From: Acidobacterium sp. S8
Lineage (GTDB): Bacteria > Acidobacteriota > Terriglobia > Terriglobales > Acidobacteriaceae
NCBI RefSeq assembly: GCF_009765985.1
Contig: NZ_LMUM01000034.1
Coordinates: 612,729-676,728, forward strand
Length of the DNA stretch: 64,000 bases
Direction: 5' to 3'
The notes under the pieces: model-generated
The model's input: the letters and a program-made list of their open reading frames with translations, nothing else
Told to the model about the DNA's origin: nothing
The model's database searches: none
Program-made: the position numbers and the translations under genes
In this document: piece after piece, positions 45,102 through 53,169 of the stretch
Layout of the letters: each line of letters starts with the position of its first letter
Numbering within the stretch: position 1 is the stretch's first letter

Positions 45102-46907
45102 ATGCCGATGCTGAAGCGCTTCTTCTCTCTCATCCTGGTCTTCGCCCTCACCACAGGGCTGGCTCCGCGCGCCAACGCCAGCGCATACGACGCGCATCCG
45201 AAACTCGTCGTCATTCTCGTCATCGACCAGTTCCGCGAAGATTATCTGGAGCGCTACCGCACCGACTTCAAGCCCAAAGGCTTCCGCCTTTTCCTCGATC
45301 ACGGCGCCTACTTCCCCGATTGCTACTACGGCTACTCCAATCTATTGACAGCTCCCGGACACTCCACCATCGGCACTGGAGCTTACACCGACGGTCATGG
45401 CATCGGCTCTAACGCATGGTGGGATCTCGATCGCAACAAGGAGCGTCCCGTCACCTCCGTCGAGGATGAGCGCTATGCCATCGTCGGCATGCCAGCAGGC
45501 GCGAAAACAAGCCCCGGCCGCTCGCCACGCAATTTGCTTGCCTCCACAGTTGGCGACGAGCTCCGCCTCGATACCAAAGGCGAAGCGAAGGTGTTCGGCG
45601 TTTCCCTTAAAGACCGCGCCGCCATCCTGCCCGCGGGCGCAGCTGCCAACGGAGCCTTCTGGGTCGACGAGGCCACCGGCACTTACACCACCTCCACCTA
45701 CTACATGCCGCAGCTCCCCGACTGGGCCACGGAATTCAACTCCAGCGGACGTCTCGATCAGGCCAAGCAGGAAAGCGGCCTCGCCAACATCACAAACTTT
45801 GAATCGCAAGTTGGAGCGACACCCGCCAGCATCAGCTACGAACTCGACTTCGCGAAGGCCCTCATCACCGGCGAAGAACTGGGTAAGCACGACGTCACCG
45901 ACATGCTGACTCTCAGCATCTCCGGTACCGACATTCTCGGCCATCAGATCGGTCCCGATGCCGACCAGCAGCGAGTCATGGTCGATGCCCTCGACACTGA
46001 TCTCGACAGCTTCTTCACATGGCTCGACAAGAACGTCGAAGGCGGCCTCGGCAATGTCTGGATCGCCGTCACCGCCGACCACGGCGTAGCCCCGTCGCCC
46101 GCCGTCTCTGCGACCCTGGGCATGAACGCAGCGCAGATCGACGTCACCAAACTCATCGCCAACCTGAACGATGCCATCAACCAGAAATTCTCGCCCGGCG
46201 AAAAAGTCGTCTATATCCTCCCGCACCAGGAATTACCCTATCTCTCGCTGAACCGCCCTTCCTTCGATCGCGCCGGCATCAATGAGCAGGAAGCCGAGCA
46301 GGCCGTACAGGATGCCTTGCAGCCCGCCTTCGACACCCTCACCGCACCGAGCGATGCCAAGCTGCCTGTGCAGGCAAAGCTGCCTCCGCATCCCGTCCTC
46401 TACCGCAGCTACACCCGCATGCAACTGGCAGGAGGCGACCTGCCGCACACCCAGTTCGGCGATCTTCTGGCGCATAGCTACACTCCCAACGGAGGATGGT
46501 ACATCCGCGTCGTTCCCGCCGCCTTCCAGATGGGCCTCGAAAAAGACAACGGCACCACCCACTTCACGCCTTATTCCTATGACCGCCACGTACCGCTCGG
46601 GTTCTATGGAGTGCCTTTCAACACCGGCATCTACCACGGTCGCGTCGAGCCGGTCGATCTCGCGGCTACCTTCGCCTCGCTCCTCGGAGTCAACCAGCCG
46701 TCAGCCTCAGTGGGTCACATCCTCACCCAGGCCCTAAAGCCCGCGGCAGAAGTAACCTACCCCAAGCCACCGGTGGTCCATACACGCCGAGGCCCACGCG
46801 GGACCACAAGAAAATCCGCGTCCACAGCGCCTGAAGCGACGAAGCCGGTACGAGCAACGAAGCCTGCAGCCTCTACAAAGCCAGCAACGGAGCAGCCGCA
46901 ACCGTGA
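45102..46907 (+). CDS. Exported alkaline phosphatase-family protein (PafA-like)
   Basis: The start at ATG 45102 gives 601 residues with a signal peptide (MPMLKRFFSLILVFALTTGLAPRANA); a longer open frame begins 47 codons earlier. The mature part shows LVVILVIDQFREDYLERY, the nucleophile region YSNLLTAPGHSTIGTGAYTDGHGI, SISGTDILGHQIGPDADQQRVM and VTADHGVAPSP, with metal ligands Asp and His as expected. It resembles PafA-type phosphatases that recover phosphate from monoesters. The C-terminus is a basic Ala/Pro/Thr-rich tail. Its stop overlaps pyrD. Confidence 0.88.
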   Translation: MPMLKRFFSLILVFALTTGLAPRANASAYDAHPKLVVILVIDQFREDYLERYRTDFKPKGFRLFLDHGAYFPDCYYGYSNLLTAPGHSTIGTGAYTDGHGIGSNAWWDLDRNKERPVTSVEDERYAIVGMPAGAKTSPGRSPRNLLASTVGDELRLDTKGEAKVFGVSLKDRAAILPAGAAANGAFWVDEATGTYTTSTYYMPQLPDWATEFNSSGRLDQAKQESGLANITNFESQVGATPASISYELDFAKALITGEELGKHDVTDMLTLSISGTDILGHQIGPDADQQRVMVDALDTDLDSFFTWLDKNVEGGLGNVWIAVTADHGVAPSPAVSATLGMNAAQIDVTKLIANLNDAINQKFSPGEKVVYILPHQELPYLSLNRPSFDRAGINEQEAEQAVQDALQPAFDTLTAPSDAKLPVQAKLPPHPVLYRSYTRMQLAGGDLPHTQFGDLLAHSYTPNGGWYIRVVPAAFQMGLEKDNGTTHFTPYSYDRHVPLGFYGVPFNTGIYHGRVEPVDLAATFASLLGVNQPSASVGHILTQALKPAAEVTYPKPPVVHTRRGPRGTTRKSASTAPEATKPVRATKPAASTKPATEQPQP

Positions 46908-47836
46908 AGCCAGACATGAAAGTTCGCTTCGCTGGCATTGAGCTGCGCAACCCCGTCATCGCTGCCAGCGGAACCTTCGCCTACGGTATTGAATTTGAAG
47001 AGATCGTCTCGCTCGACCGCATCGGTGGCTTCGTCACCAAGGGTCTTTCGCGTGAGCCGATGGGAGGCAACCAGGCTCCGCGCATTATCGAGACAGCAGC
47101 CGGAATGATCAACGCCATCGGCCTGCAGAACATCGGCGTCAAGGCATTCCTTGAAACCAAGCTGCCCGCGCTCGCCCGCTATCCCTCCTGTGGCGTTATC
47201 GCCAACGTCTTCGGCTACGAAGTCGAAGACTACATCGCGGTCATCGAAGCGTTGAATGAAAAGCGCGGCATTGTTGCCTACGAGCTGAACGCTTCCTGCC
47301 CCAACACAAAGCACGGAGGCCAGGTCTTCGGCACCGACTGGCGTTTGCTGGGCGAACTCGTCCTCCGCACCAAAGAAATCGCAAAGCGCCCGATCATCGT
47401 CAAACTCTCGCCCAACGTCACTTCCATCGCAGCCATGGCCCGCTGCGCAGAAGACGCCGGAGCCGACGCCATCTCGCTCGTCAACACCTTCGTTTCGCTT
47501 TCCATCGACATCAAAACACGCCGCCCGCGCATCGCCAACATCACCGGAGGACTCTCCGGCCCCGCCATCAAGCCCATCGCCGTCCGCATGGTCTGGGAAG
47601 CAGCCAAAGCAGTAAAGATTCCGGTCATCGGCATGGGCGGCATCACCACGCCGGAAGACGCCGTCGAATTCATGATGGCAGGAGCGACCGCCGTCCAGGT
47701 GGGAACCGCCAGCTACGCCGACCCGCGCGCCGTCGAGCGCATCGCCCACGGCCTCGAACACTGGTGCACCCGCCATCACATCGAGCGCGTCACCAGCCTG
47801 ATCGGCACCATCGACACCACCCCGTCGGAGAAATAA
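46904..47836 (+). CDS. pyrD: Dihydroorotate dehydrogenase, class 1B catalytic subunit
   Basis: This 310-residue FMN enzyme oxidises dihydroorotate to orotate in pyrimidine synthesis. It shows NPVIAASGTFAYG, GGFVTKGLSREPMGGNQAPRI, MINAIGLQNIG, ELNASCPNTKHGG (with the catalytic Cys of class 1B), VKLSPNVTSIA and IGMGGITTPEDAVEFMMAGATAVQVGT. It begins at GTG 46904, overlapping the phosphatase stop by four bases, or possibly at ATG 46916. No pyrK gene, the electron-transfer partner of class 1B enzymes, is adjacent. Confidence 0.93.
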   Translation: MKPDMKVRFAGIELRNPVIAASGTFAYGIEFEEIVSLDRIGGFVTKGLSREPMGGNQAPRIIETAAGMINAIGLQNIGVKAFLETKLPALARYPSCGVIANVFGYEVEDYIAVIEALNEKRGIVAYELNASCPNTKHGGQVFGTDWRLLGELVLRTKEIAKRPIIVKLSPNVTSIAAMARCAEDAGADAISLVNTFVSLSIDIKTRRPRIANITGGLSGPAIKPIAVRMVWEAAKAVKIPVIGMGGITTPEDAVEFMMAGATAVQVGTASYADPRAVERIAHGLEHWCTRHHIERVTSLIGTIDTTPSEK

Positions 47837-47857
47837 GAGCGGGAAGAAACAATACCC

Positions 47858-47899
47858 GGGTGCCCCATCCTTTTCGCGCTCTTTGCGAAAGGGCCGGAC
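47858..47899. repeat. Palindromic repeat, family A (copy 3, after pyrD)
   Basis: GGGTGCCCCATCC leads into CTTTTCGCGC and GCGAAAGGGCCGG. The hairpin is less perfect at the base, but the central CGCGCTCTTTGCG core is intact. It lies 22 bases after the pyrD stop. Confidence 0.7.
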
Positions 47900-47915
47900 G
47901 GAAAAAAACTCAATC

Positions 47916-48053
47916 CTATTCAACTCTTCGCTTCAGGCTGAGCCTGCATCGCCCGATACAGCTTGAAGATTGAGAAATTGCGGAAAATGGCAGCAGACCA
48001 GCACCAGCGGTCGCGCCGCCGAGGGCGAGAAACTTCCTGCGTGTAAATGGCAT
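47916..48053 (-). pseudogene. Remnant of a Tat-exported protein gene
   Basis: From ATG 48053 the frame encodes a full twin-arginine signal, MPFTRRKFLALGGATAGAGLLP, then only about 23 more residues before a stop. In the next frame over, the DNA downstream of this point reads AIFRNFSIFKLYRAMQAQPEAKS and stops, which looks like a real protein end. The simplest reading is an internal deletion with frame shift that left only the signal peptide and C-terminus of a larger exported enzyme. It could also encode a tiny exported peptide. Confidence 0.5.
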
Positions 48054-48265
48054 TAGCTCTTCCTTTGCTTCAGCGAGAATGGGGGAGTCTGCAAAGCGAG
48101 CAATAGACCGGAGTGGTAACGATTCCATTCGCACCGAAACGATAGTTACCAGCCACAAAAACTGTCAAGTTTTGGAGCGTCTTTTTTTCACTTTTTCGGG
48201 TGCGCGAAAAGGAACATTTTTTACCTCTGTTCCGTATTTCTCAGCAGCAAAGGAGCTCCCGCCCG

Positions 48266-48457
48266 ATGATCAAATTTCTTCTCTGGTGCATCCTCTTTAT
48301 CTTCTGCTGGCCGCTGGCATTGCTGGCGATTATCGCCTACCCATTCGTCTGGCTGCTGCTCCTGCCCTTCCGCATCGTTGGCATCGCTGTCGAAGGCGCG
48401 CTCGAACTGGTAGCGGCCATCATCTTCCTGCCCGGCCGCATCCTCCGCGCCGTCTGA
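48266..48457 (+). CDS. Small hydrophobic membrane protein
   Basis: This 63-residue protein (MIKFLLWCILFIFCWPLALLA and on) begins at ATG 48266, with AGGAG ten bases upstream. Two hydrophobic stretches (about 4-24 and 26-40, separated by little more than a proline) and a third at about 46-56 dominate it. The ribosome binding site and the even codon use support a real gene. No family is recognised. The longer open frame, starting 22 codons earlier, has no ribosome binding site. Confidence 0.6.
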   Translation: MIKFLLWCILFIFCWPLALLAIIAYPFVWLLLLPFRIVGIAVEGALELVAAIIFLPGRILRAV

Positions 48458-48499
48458 TGCCGCCTTCGGACAATGCCGTCTCAGCCTTCCCATAGCGCC

Positions 48500-48599
48500 G
48501 TCATTCTGAGCGAAGCGAGAATCCATAAGATATCTCGCGTGGCAGAAAATCCGGGTGCCGGTGCCCCATCCTTTCGCGCCCTTTGCGAAAGGGTGGGAT
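48500..48599. repeat. Family C unit followed by family A repeat (copy 4)
   Basis: GTCATTCTGAGCGAAGCGAG (48500-48519) followed by AATCC is a family C unit. The family A hairpin then runs from 48553 to 48599, GTGCCCCATCC, CTTTCGCGCC, CTTTGCGAAAG and GGTGGGA, with its start duplicated as GGGTGCCGGTGCC. Both are in the gap after the small membrane protein gene. Confidence 0.7.
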
Positions 48600-48639
48600 T
48601 GCAAAAAACATCCATTCACAGAAATCCACACCCAAAAGA

Positions 48640-48669
48640 AAAAGCCCTCGTCTTTCGACAAGGGCTTTT
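48640..48669. terminator. Rho-independent terminator, bidirectional
   Basis: AAAAGCCCTCGTC (48640-48652) and GACAAGGGCTTTT (48657-48669) pair with one C-A mismatch around a TTTC loop. It lies between the convergent small membrane protein and anti-sigma-like genes and has A/T tracts on both sides. Confidence 0.85.
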
Positions 48670-48690
48670 CCTCAAAATTAACGACTCAGC

Positions 48691-49134
48691 TTAGGCAGCT
48701 TTGCGCGGCAATCGGCGATTCTGCAGTACCCGGGCCTGGGCCATGGCCATATCTGTCAGATACATAGGTGCGGGCGTAGCAATCGCCACCAAAATCCAGG
48801 CCAGAGCCGAAACCAGCAATCCGGCAACCGCTGCCGCCTGCAGCGTCAGAACGACATCAATCTGCCGCAGATGCAGGTTCACAATCGCCCAGTTCCGCAG
48901 CGGCTCAACGTGGTGAATCACCGCCAGCGCCAAAAGAAAAGCCAGCGTCGAAAGGGTCGATAAACCGATCAGCGTTACATCTACAGTGCGGTGCAGGCGC
49001 TGCCGGGAACGGCAGTGCTGGCATTCCACAAGATGTTGTTCGTAATCGACGCGCATTTCCGGCGAAATCCCGGAAATGTCATATCTCCAGCTGGAAAGTA
49101 TGTCGCCAATGACTTGGTCGGTGCAAAGTGTCAT
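48691..49134 (-). CDS. Anti-sigma-like membrane protein with a Cys/His N-terminal motif
   Basis: The start at ATG 49134 gives 147 residues. The N-terminal cytoplasmic part has the motif HLVECQHC (about 34-41), which recalls the zinc-binding H-x3-C-x2-C of anti-sigma factors. Two membrane segments follow (about 55-75 and 100-120). No sigma factor gene is next to it, and the rest of the anti-sigma fold cannot be verified by eye, so the regulatory role is tentative. It faces the terminator on the other side. Confidence 0.55.
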   Translation of the reverse strand: MTLCTDQVIGDILSSWRYDISGISPEMRVDYEQHLVECQHCRSRQRLHRTVDVTLIGLSTLSTLAFLLALAVIHHVEPLRNWAIVNLHLRQIDVVLTLQAAAVAGLLVSALAWILVAIATPAPMYLTDMAMAQARVLQNRRLPRKAA

Positions 49135-49257
49135 GTGAATCCGTTCTCCGCCCTTAACGTGCTGACTTACCGGTAACAGCCTCCGAAGATCCAATCGGAC
49201 CGGAAGACAAAAACCACGAGCGGCCAGGGAATCTCAATCCAGTATAAATCACTTGCG

Positions 49258-50241
49258 TTACAACACAATAGACTCTGTTGGCGTTCGTTGTTCAGCTAGA
49301 ACTAACCTGTTTCCCAGCAAGCTCATACGGTCCCGCAAAGCATATTCCGCAGCAACCCGGGCCAGTTCTGGAAGGTTGTTACTCTCTGATAGATGCGCCA
49401 GCACCACATAAGACGCTTGTCCGTCATAGTGTTTCTCCAGAAAACTGGAGGCGGCGTCATTTGACAGGTGCCCAACCCGCGACATCACCCTCTGCTTCAC
49501 CGACCACGGATACGGCCCATCCCGCAGCATCTCCAAGTCATGATTCGACTCCAGCATCAACACATCGCAGCCGCGCAGCTGCAAACTGACATTGGGCGGC
49601 ATATATCCCAAATCCGTGGCAATGCCAATCCGAATCCCCTCTGCCTGGAAGACAAACCCAACAGGATCAATAGCATCGTGCGGAATCGTGAAGGCGCTGA
49701 CTGAGATATCGCCGATCGAAAAACTCGCTCCGGCACGAAAATATTCTACCCCCGGCAGCGCACACGGATCGGCCTCGGCCTTCCCGGCCGAAGCCGTCAA
49801 TTCCTCTTCCTCGGCAGCGCACTCCGCCAACTCCGCCTCGCGATAAAACGGATTTTCGAGCTCCGCCTCCGGAGCAGCCGCGCTGGCCTCCGCTTCCGCC
49901 TTTTTGCGGGCTGCCTCCTGCTGCCGCTGCACCAGCCATTCGGCATAGGTCAACCGCTTGCGGGGTGTCATCCAGCGCATCCAGGCCCGGTGTGTCGCTT
50001 CCGTAAAGTAGACAGGAATCCCCAGCTTGCGGGCCGTCACCTGCAGGCCCTGCACATGGTCCTGGTGCTCATGGGTAATCAGAATCGCATCCAGCGTCTC
50101 CGGGTCTTCCCCCGCGGAGCGCATGCGCTTGAAAATCTCGCGGCACGACATCCCGGCATCCACCAGAATCCGCGTCCGCGTGCTGGAGACAACCGTGCTA
50201 TTGCCCTTCGAACCGCTGGCGAGCACCGTCATCCGAACCAT
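49258..50241 (-). CDS. Metallo-beta-lactamase-fold hydrolase (WalJ/YycJ type) with a charged insertion
   Basis: This 327-residue cytoplasmic protein opens with MTVLASGSKGNSTVVSS and has the two-metal motif THEHQDH (residues 56-62), then AFTIPHDAIDPVGFVF, GIATDLGYM, LMLESNHDLEML and VVLAHLSESNN. That order is typical of the YycJ/WalJ branch, a putative nuclease. An Ala/Glu-rich segment of about 60 residues (about 100-160) is inserted between the metal site and the middle of the domain. Family members have about 260 residues. There is no WalRK system nearby. Confidence 0.88.
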   Translation of the reverse strand: MVRMTVLASGSKGNSTVVSSTRTRILVDAGMSCREIFKRMRSAGEDPETLDAILITHEHQDHVQGLQVTARKLGIPVYFTEATHRAWMRWMTPRKRLTYAEWLVQRQQEAARKKAEAEASAAAPEAELENPFYREAELAECAAEEEELTASAGKAEADPCALPGVEYFRAGASFSIGDISVSAFTIPHDAIDPVGFVFQAEGIRIGIATDLGYMPPNVSLQLRGCDVLMLESNHDLEMLRDGPYPWSVKQRVMSRVGHLSNDAASSFLEKHYDGQASYVVLAHLSESNNLPELARVAAEYALRDRMSLLGNRLVLAEQRTPTESIVL

Positions 50242-50359
50242 ATCTGTCAGAATACGCCCGAAGCATGTGGAAGACAGGTCCGATTCCCTGGGCAGGAATC
50301 AACCTCGACTACAGCCCTCAGCAATCAGGAATGAGGCTGAAGATAGCCATCCAGCAGCA

Positions 50360-50581
50360 CTAGCTGTCCTTGCGGTAAAGCAGATCGCGAATCGCCTTCC
50401 GACGCTCTGCATTCACTTCGCTCTCGGCCTTGCGCTCATCGGCACCGACACGATGCTGCATCACCGGATCATTTGCTTCCTCGCTGCTGCATTCCGGGCA
50501 GCGATTCGCAAATCCTGGCTTATCCGGCTTCAATTCAAATTCCTCTTTGCAGATGACACAGACTTTGACAGGAAACGGCAT
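50360..50581 (-). CDS. Small zinc-ribbon protein
   Basis: This 73-residue protein starts at ATG 50581, with GGAG five bases upstream; the open frame extends 20 codons further without a site. Two CxxC pairs, KVCVICKEEF and NRCPECSS, form a zinc ribbon at residues about 8-32. A helical, charged tail follows (about 45-73, ADERKAESEVNAERRKAIRDLL). The family is not recognised. Such ribbons often bind nucleic acid or protein partners. It lies 118 bases downstream of the WalJ-type gene start. Confidence 0.65.
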   Translation of the reverse strand: MPFPVKVCVICKEEFELKPDKPGFANRCPECSSEEANDPVMQHRVGADERKAESEVNAERRKAIRDLLYRKDS

Positions 50582-50662
50582 AACATCTCCATGATAATAA
50601 AAACCTCCGTTCCTTTGAACCCCCTCGAGGACCCGCGTCAACGCCTGGATTCCAGTAAATGC

Positions 50663-50704
50663 CGGGTGCCCCCATCCTTTCGCGTTCTTGCGAAAGGGTG
50701 GGAT
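50663..50704. repeat. Palindromic repeat, family A (copy 5)
   Basis: GGGTGCCCCCATCC, CTTTCGCGTTC and TTGCGAAAGGGTGGG form the family A hairpin. It sits in the gap between the zinc-ribbon and phosphotransferase genes, both on the minus strand. Confidence 0.75.
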
Positions 50705-50745
50705 AAGAGCGAAATTTACCGCCGAAAAAAATCATTGATACCACA

Positions 50746-51657
50746 TCACCCATACCGTTCTCGGCAAACCGCCATCCACTCCGCCGCGCGTTCTCTGCGG
50801 TCTTCAAATCGGGTCGAAAGAATCGCACCCCACAGCACACCCTGCAGGTCGCGCGCATCGAAAAACGGCTTCAACTGAGCCAGATCAAAATCGCCGCCAT
50901 AGCTCTTGACCGCGGTCTTGTAGTCTTCCCCTGAAGTGCGAACAAAGCAAGCCAGATCCCATGCGATCGGTCCGCGGCAGGCATCTTCAAAATCCGTCCA
51001 TAACAGTCCGCGCTTCGTCTTGAGAACATTTTTCCTGTGCGCGTCTCCATGCACAGGCTGCTCCGGCAAACCCAGCGCATCCACCTGCGCCGTAATCTCC
51101 GCATAGCCGCGCCGCAAGATGGCCAGATCGTCATCCTCGACCACATGCCACCGCTCGACTTCATCCAGCCACGCAGGAATTTCTCTCACCGGACTCAGCT
51201 CCCGCATCTCGCCCGCATACCCGCGCAATTCCGCATGCAGTTCACGCAGAAATGGTCCGACCTCTCCGACAGTAGGCGCATAGCCGGAATCATGCTCCAC
51301 ATACTCCCAGAACGTGAGCGCCAGTCCGTCGTACACATGCGGCCCCGGCGGCAGTTCTCTACTAGGTGGAACAACAGGAAAGCCCCGCGCCGCAAGGAAC
51401 CCCGCAAGATCCAAATCGAGCGCCAGCCACCACTCCACCGGCTTCCGAACCAGCCCCGTCGTCGTGGCGACCCGTGCCACTACTTCGGCAGGCTGCAGGT
51501 GCACCAGCACATTGCTGCCGTCTGCCAGAACCTCCGACGCATCGCACAGGATTCCATGTGTCCGGGCTACTGCAACGGCAGCTTCCACCGCCCGTACACT
51601 GAGCGAATCGCGTTTTCCACCCGTCAAGCCACCTTCTCCTTCAACTTCATCTGACAT
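50746..51657 (-). CDS. Aminoglycoside phosphotransferase (APH)-family kinase
   Basis: This 303-residue protein has the APH/choline-kinase fold. The catalytic loop PVHGDAHRKNVL and the metal-binding LLWTDFEDACRGPIAWDLA are both present, after an N-lobe with NVLVHLQPAEVVARV. The family phosphorylates many small hydroxylated compounds, including antibiotics and metabolites. Nothing here points to resistance, so the substrate is unknown. It starts at ATG 51657 and lies in a run of minus-strand genes. Confidence 0.82.
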   Translation of the reverse strand: MSDEVEGEGGLTGGKRDSLSVRAVEAAVAVARTHGILCDASEVLADGSNVLVHLQPAEVVARVATTTGLVRKPVEWWLALDLDLAGFLAARGFPVVPPSRELPPGPHVYDGLALTFWEYVEHDSGYAPTVGEVGPFLRELHAELRGYAGEMRELSPVREIPAWLDEVERWHVVEDDDLAILRRGYAEITAQVDALGLPEQPVHGDAHRKNVLKTKRGLLWTDFEDACRGPIAWDLACFVRTSGEDYKTAVKSYGGDFDLAQLKPFFDARDLQGVLWGAILSTRFEDRRERAAEWMAVCRERYG

Positions 51658-51678
51658 TCGCCAGCAATGAATTACGCA

Positions 51679-52119
51679 TCAATGTGGCTTGAATGTTTTG
51701 CCTGTTTCGATCAGTGTTTTTAGACGCGAGAGGATGCGTGGCCAACCATCCGCAGTGGATGCGTAGGCCTCGTTATCCTCCGCCCACTGGTCATGCACAA
51801 GAGAGACCTTGGTGGCCTCCGTCTCCGGTACGAGTTCTATCGTGACCCGTGAGAAATTACTGGAAGGGCCAATGGCAAATGTGTATTGCAGCAACTTTGG
51901 AGGCTCAGACTGGAGCACCTCACCGTGGACATAGGTAGTGCGCTTGCCATCGGCTCCAATACCGACCCAGTTCATCGAACCGCCGGGCTTCAGATCGACT
52001 TCCAGTTCGGCCCCCATAAAGAGAACGCGATTGGATTCGGGGGAGACAAAACCCTCCCAAACCTTATCCGGAGTTGCGGCGATGTAGAAGACAAAGTGCA
52101 ATGGAGTTTGCTCGGCCAT
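51679..52119 (-). CDS. SRPBCC/AHSA1 domain protein
   Basis: This 146-residue START-like protein matches the AHSA1 family: FVFYIAATPDKVWEGFVSPESNRVLFMGAEL, then KPGGSMNW, GEVLQSEPPKLLQYTF, RVTIELVPETEATKVSLVHDQW and GWPRILSRLKTLIETG. AHSA1 proteins have a hydrophobic pocket that binds lipids or other ligands. The ligand here is unknown. An AGGAG lies six bases before its ATG at 52119. It is 21 bases upstream of the APH-family gene, so the two are probably cotranscribed. Confidence 0.85.
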   Translation of the reverse strand: MAEQTPLHFVFYIAATPDKVWEGFVSPESNRVLFMGAELEVDLKPGGSMNWVGIGADGKRTTYVHGEVLQSEPPKLLQYTFAIGPSSNFSRVTIELVPETEATKVSLVHDQWAEDNEAYASTADGWPRILSRLKTLIETGKTFKPH

Positions 52120-52190
52120 CGGATCTCCTTCAATGTTTGTTTATGCCAATGTATTGACCGCTTGCACGACCGGGGCGGTCGTCACATACT

Positions 52191-53045
52191 CTACGCGTAC
52201 TGGTAAAAGCCCCGGCCACTCTTGCGCCCCAGCCAGCCCGCGTCCACCATCCTGACAAGTAGTGGGCAGGGCCGATACTTGGGATCGCCAAGCCCGTCAT
52301 GCAATACCCGCATGATGTCGAGACACACATCGAGCCCGATAAAATCCGCGAGAGTCAGCGGGCCCATCGGATGCGCCATGCCCAGCTGGAAAACCTCGTC
52401 GATGGATTCGGGCGTCGCCACACCCTCCATCACGGCAAACATCGCTTCGTTGAGCAGCGGCATCAGCACGCGATTCGAAACAAATCCGGGAGCATCGTTC
52501 ACCTCAACCGGCGTCTTGTCCAGCTTTTCGGAAAGCTCCTTCACCGCGTCATAGGTCGCCTGTGAAGTCTGCATTCCCCGAATCACCTCTACCAGCTTCA
52601 TCACCGGCACCGGGTTGAAGAAGTGCATACCGATCACCTGCTCCGGCCGCTTCGTCTGCGCTGCCAGCCTGGTAATCGAAATCGAAGAAGTATTCGAAGC
52701 GAGAATCACATGCTTCGGCAGAATCGAATCCAGCTCAGCAAACAGTTTGCTCTTGATCTCAAATTTTTCTGTCGCCGCTTCAATCACAAAATCGCACGCT
52801 GCCAGTGACGCCCGATTGAGCGTCCCTTGGATCCGTCCGAGCGACGCAACAGCTTCGTCCGTAGTCAGTTTGCCCTTCGCAGCCTCGCGTTCGAGATTCT
52901 TCTTGATCGCCTCGAGCCCGCGATCGAGAAACCGCTGCTCCACTTCGCAAAGCCGAACATCAAATCCGCCGCGCGCAAAAACATGCGCAATGCCATTACC
53001 CATCGTGCCCGCGCCGAGCACGCCAACCGTCTTGATATCACCCAC
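52191..53045 (-). CDS. 3-hydroxyacyl-CoA (3-hydroxybutyryl-CoA) dehydrogenase
   Basis: This 284-residue NAD(P)-dependent enzyme has the Rossmann motif GVLGAGTMGNGIAHVFA, the AACDFVIEAATEKFEIK and ASNTSSISITRLAAQTKRPEQVIGMHFFNPVPVM blocks around the catalytic His, and the C-terminal helical domain (VNDAPGFVSNRVLMPLLNEA, GLDVCLDIMRVL). It starts with GTG, preceded by GAGGTGA five bases upstream. It acts in fatty acid, butyrate or polyhydroxyalkanoate metabolism; the role cannot be narrowed from context. It is the Hbd/FadB2 type without a hydratase domain. Confidence 0.92.
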   Translation of the reverse strand: MGDIKTVGVLGAGTMGNGIAHVFARGGFDVRLCEVEQRFLDRGLEAIKKNLEREAAKGKLTTDEAVASLGRIQGTLNRASLAACDFVIEAATEKFEIKSKLFAELDSILPKHVILASNTSSISITRLAAQTKRPEQVIGMHFFNPVPVMKLVEVIRGMQTSQATYDAVKELSEKLDKTPVEVNDAPGFVSNRVLMPLLNEAMFAVMEGVATPESIDEVFQLGMAHPMGPLTLADFIGLDVCLDIMRVLHDGLGDPKYRPCPLLVRMVDAGWLGRKSGRGFYQYA

Positions 53046-53105
53046 TCAAATCACCTCAGCAAAACAAATGAGTGTATCAGGTGCAGCCACTCCAGAGTTA
53101 CGGCA

Positions 53106-53134
53106 GTCATTCTGAGCGTAGGGGAAGAATCGAA
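53106..53134. repeat. Family C repeat unit
   Basis: GTCATTCTGAGCGTAGGGG and AAGAATCG (53106-53132) form another copy of the family C element. It lies between the 3-hydroxyacyl-CoA dehydrogenase and PP2C phosphatase genes, both on the minus strand. Confidence 0.6.
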
Positions 53135-53169
53135 GATGAATCCGGCAGTGACGAACATCGGAAGCGGCG

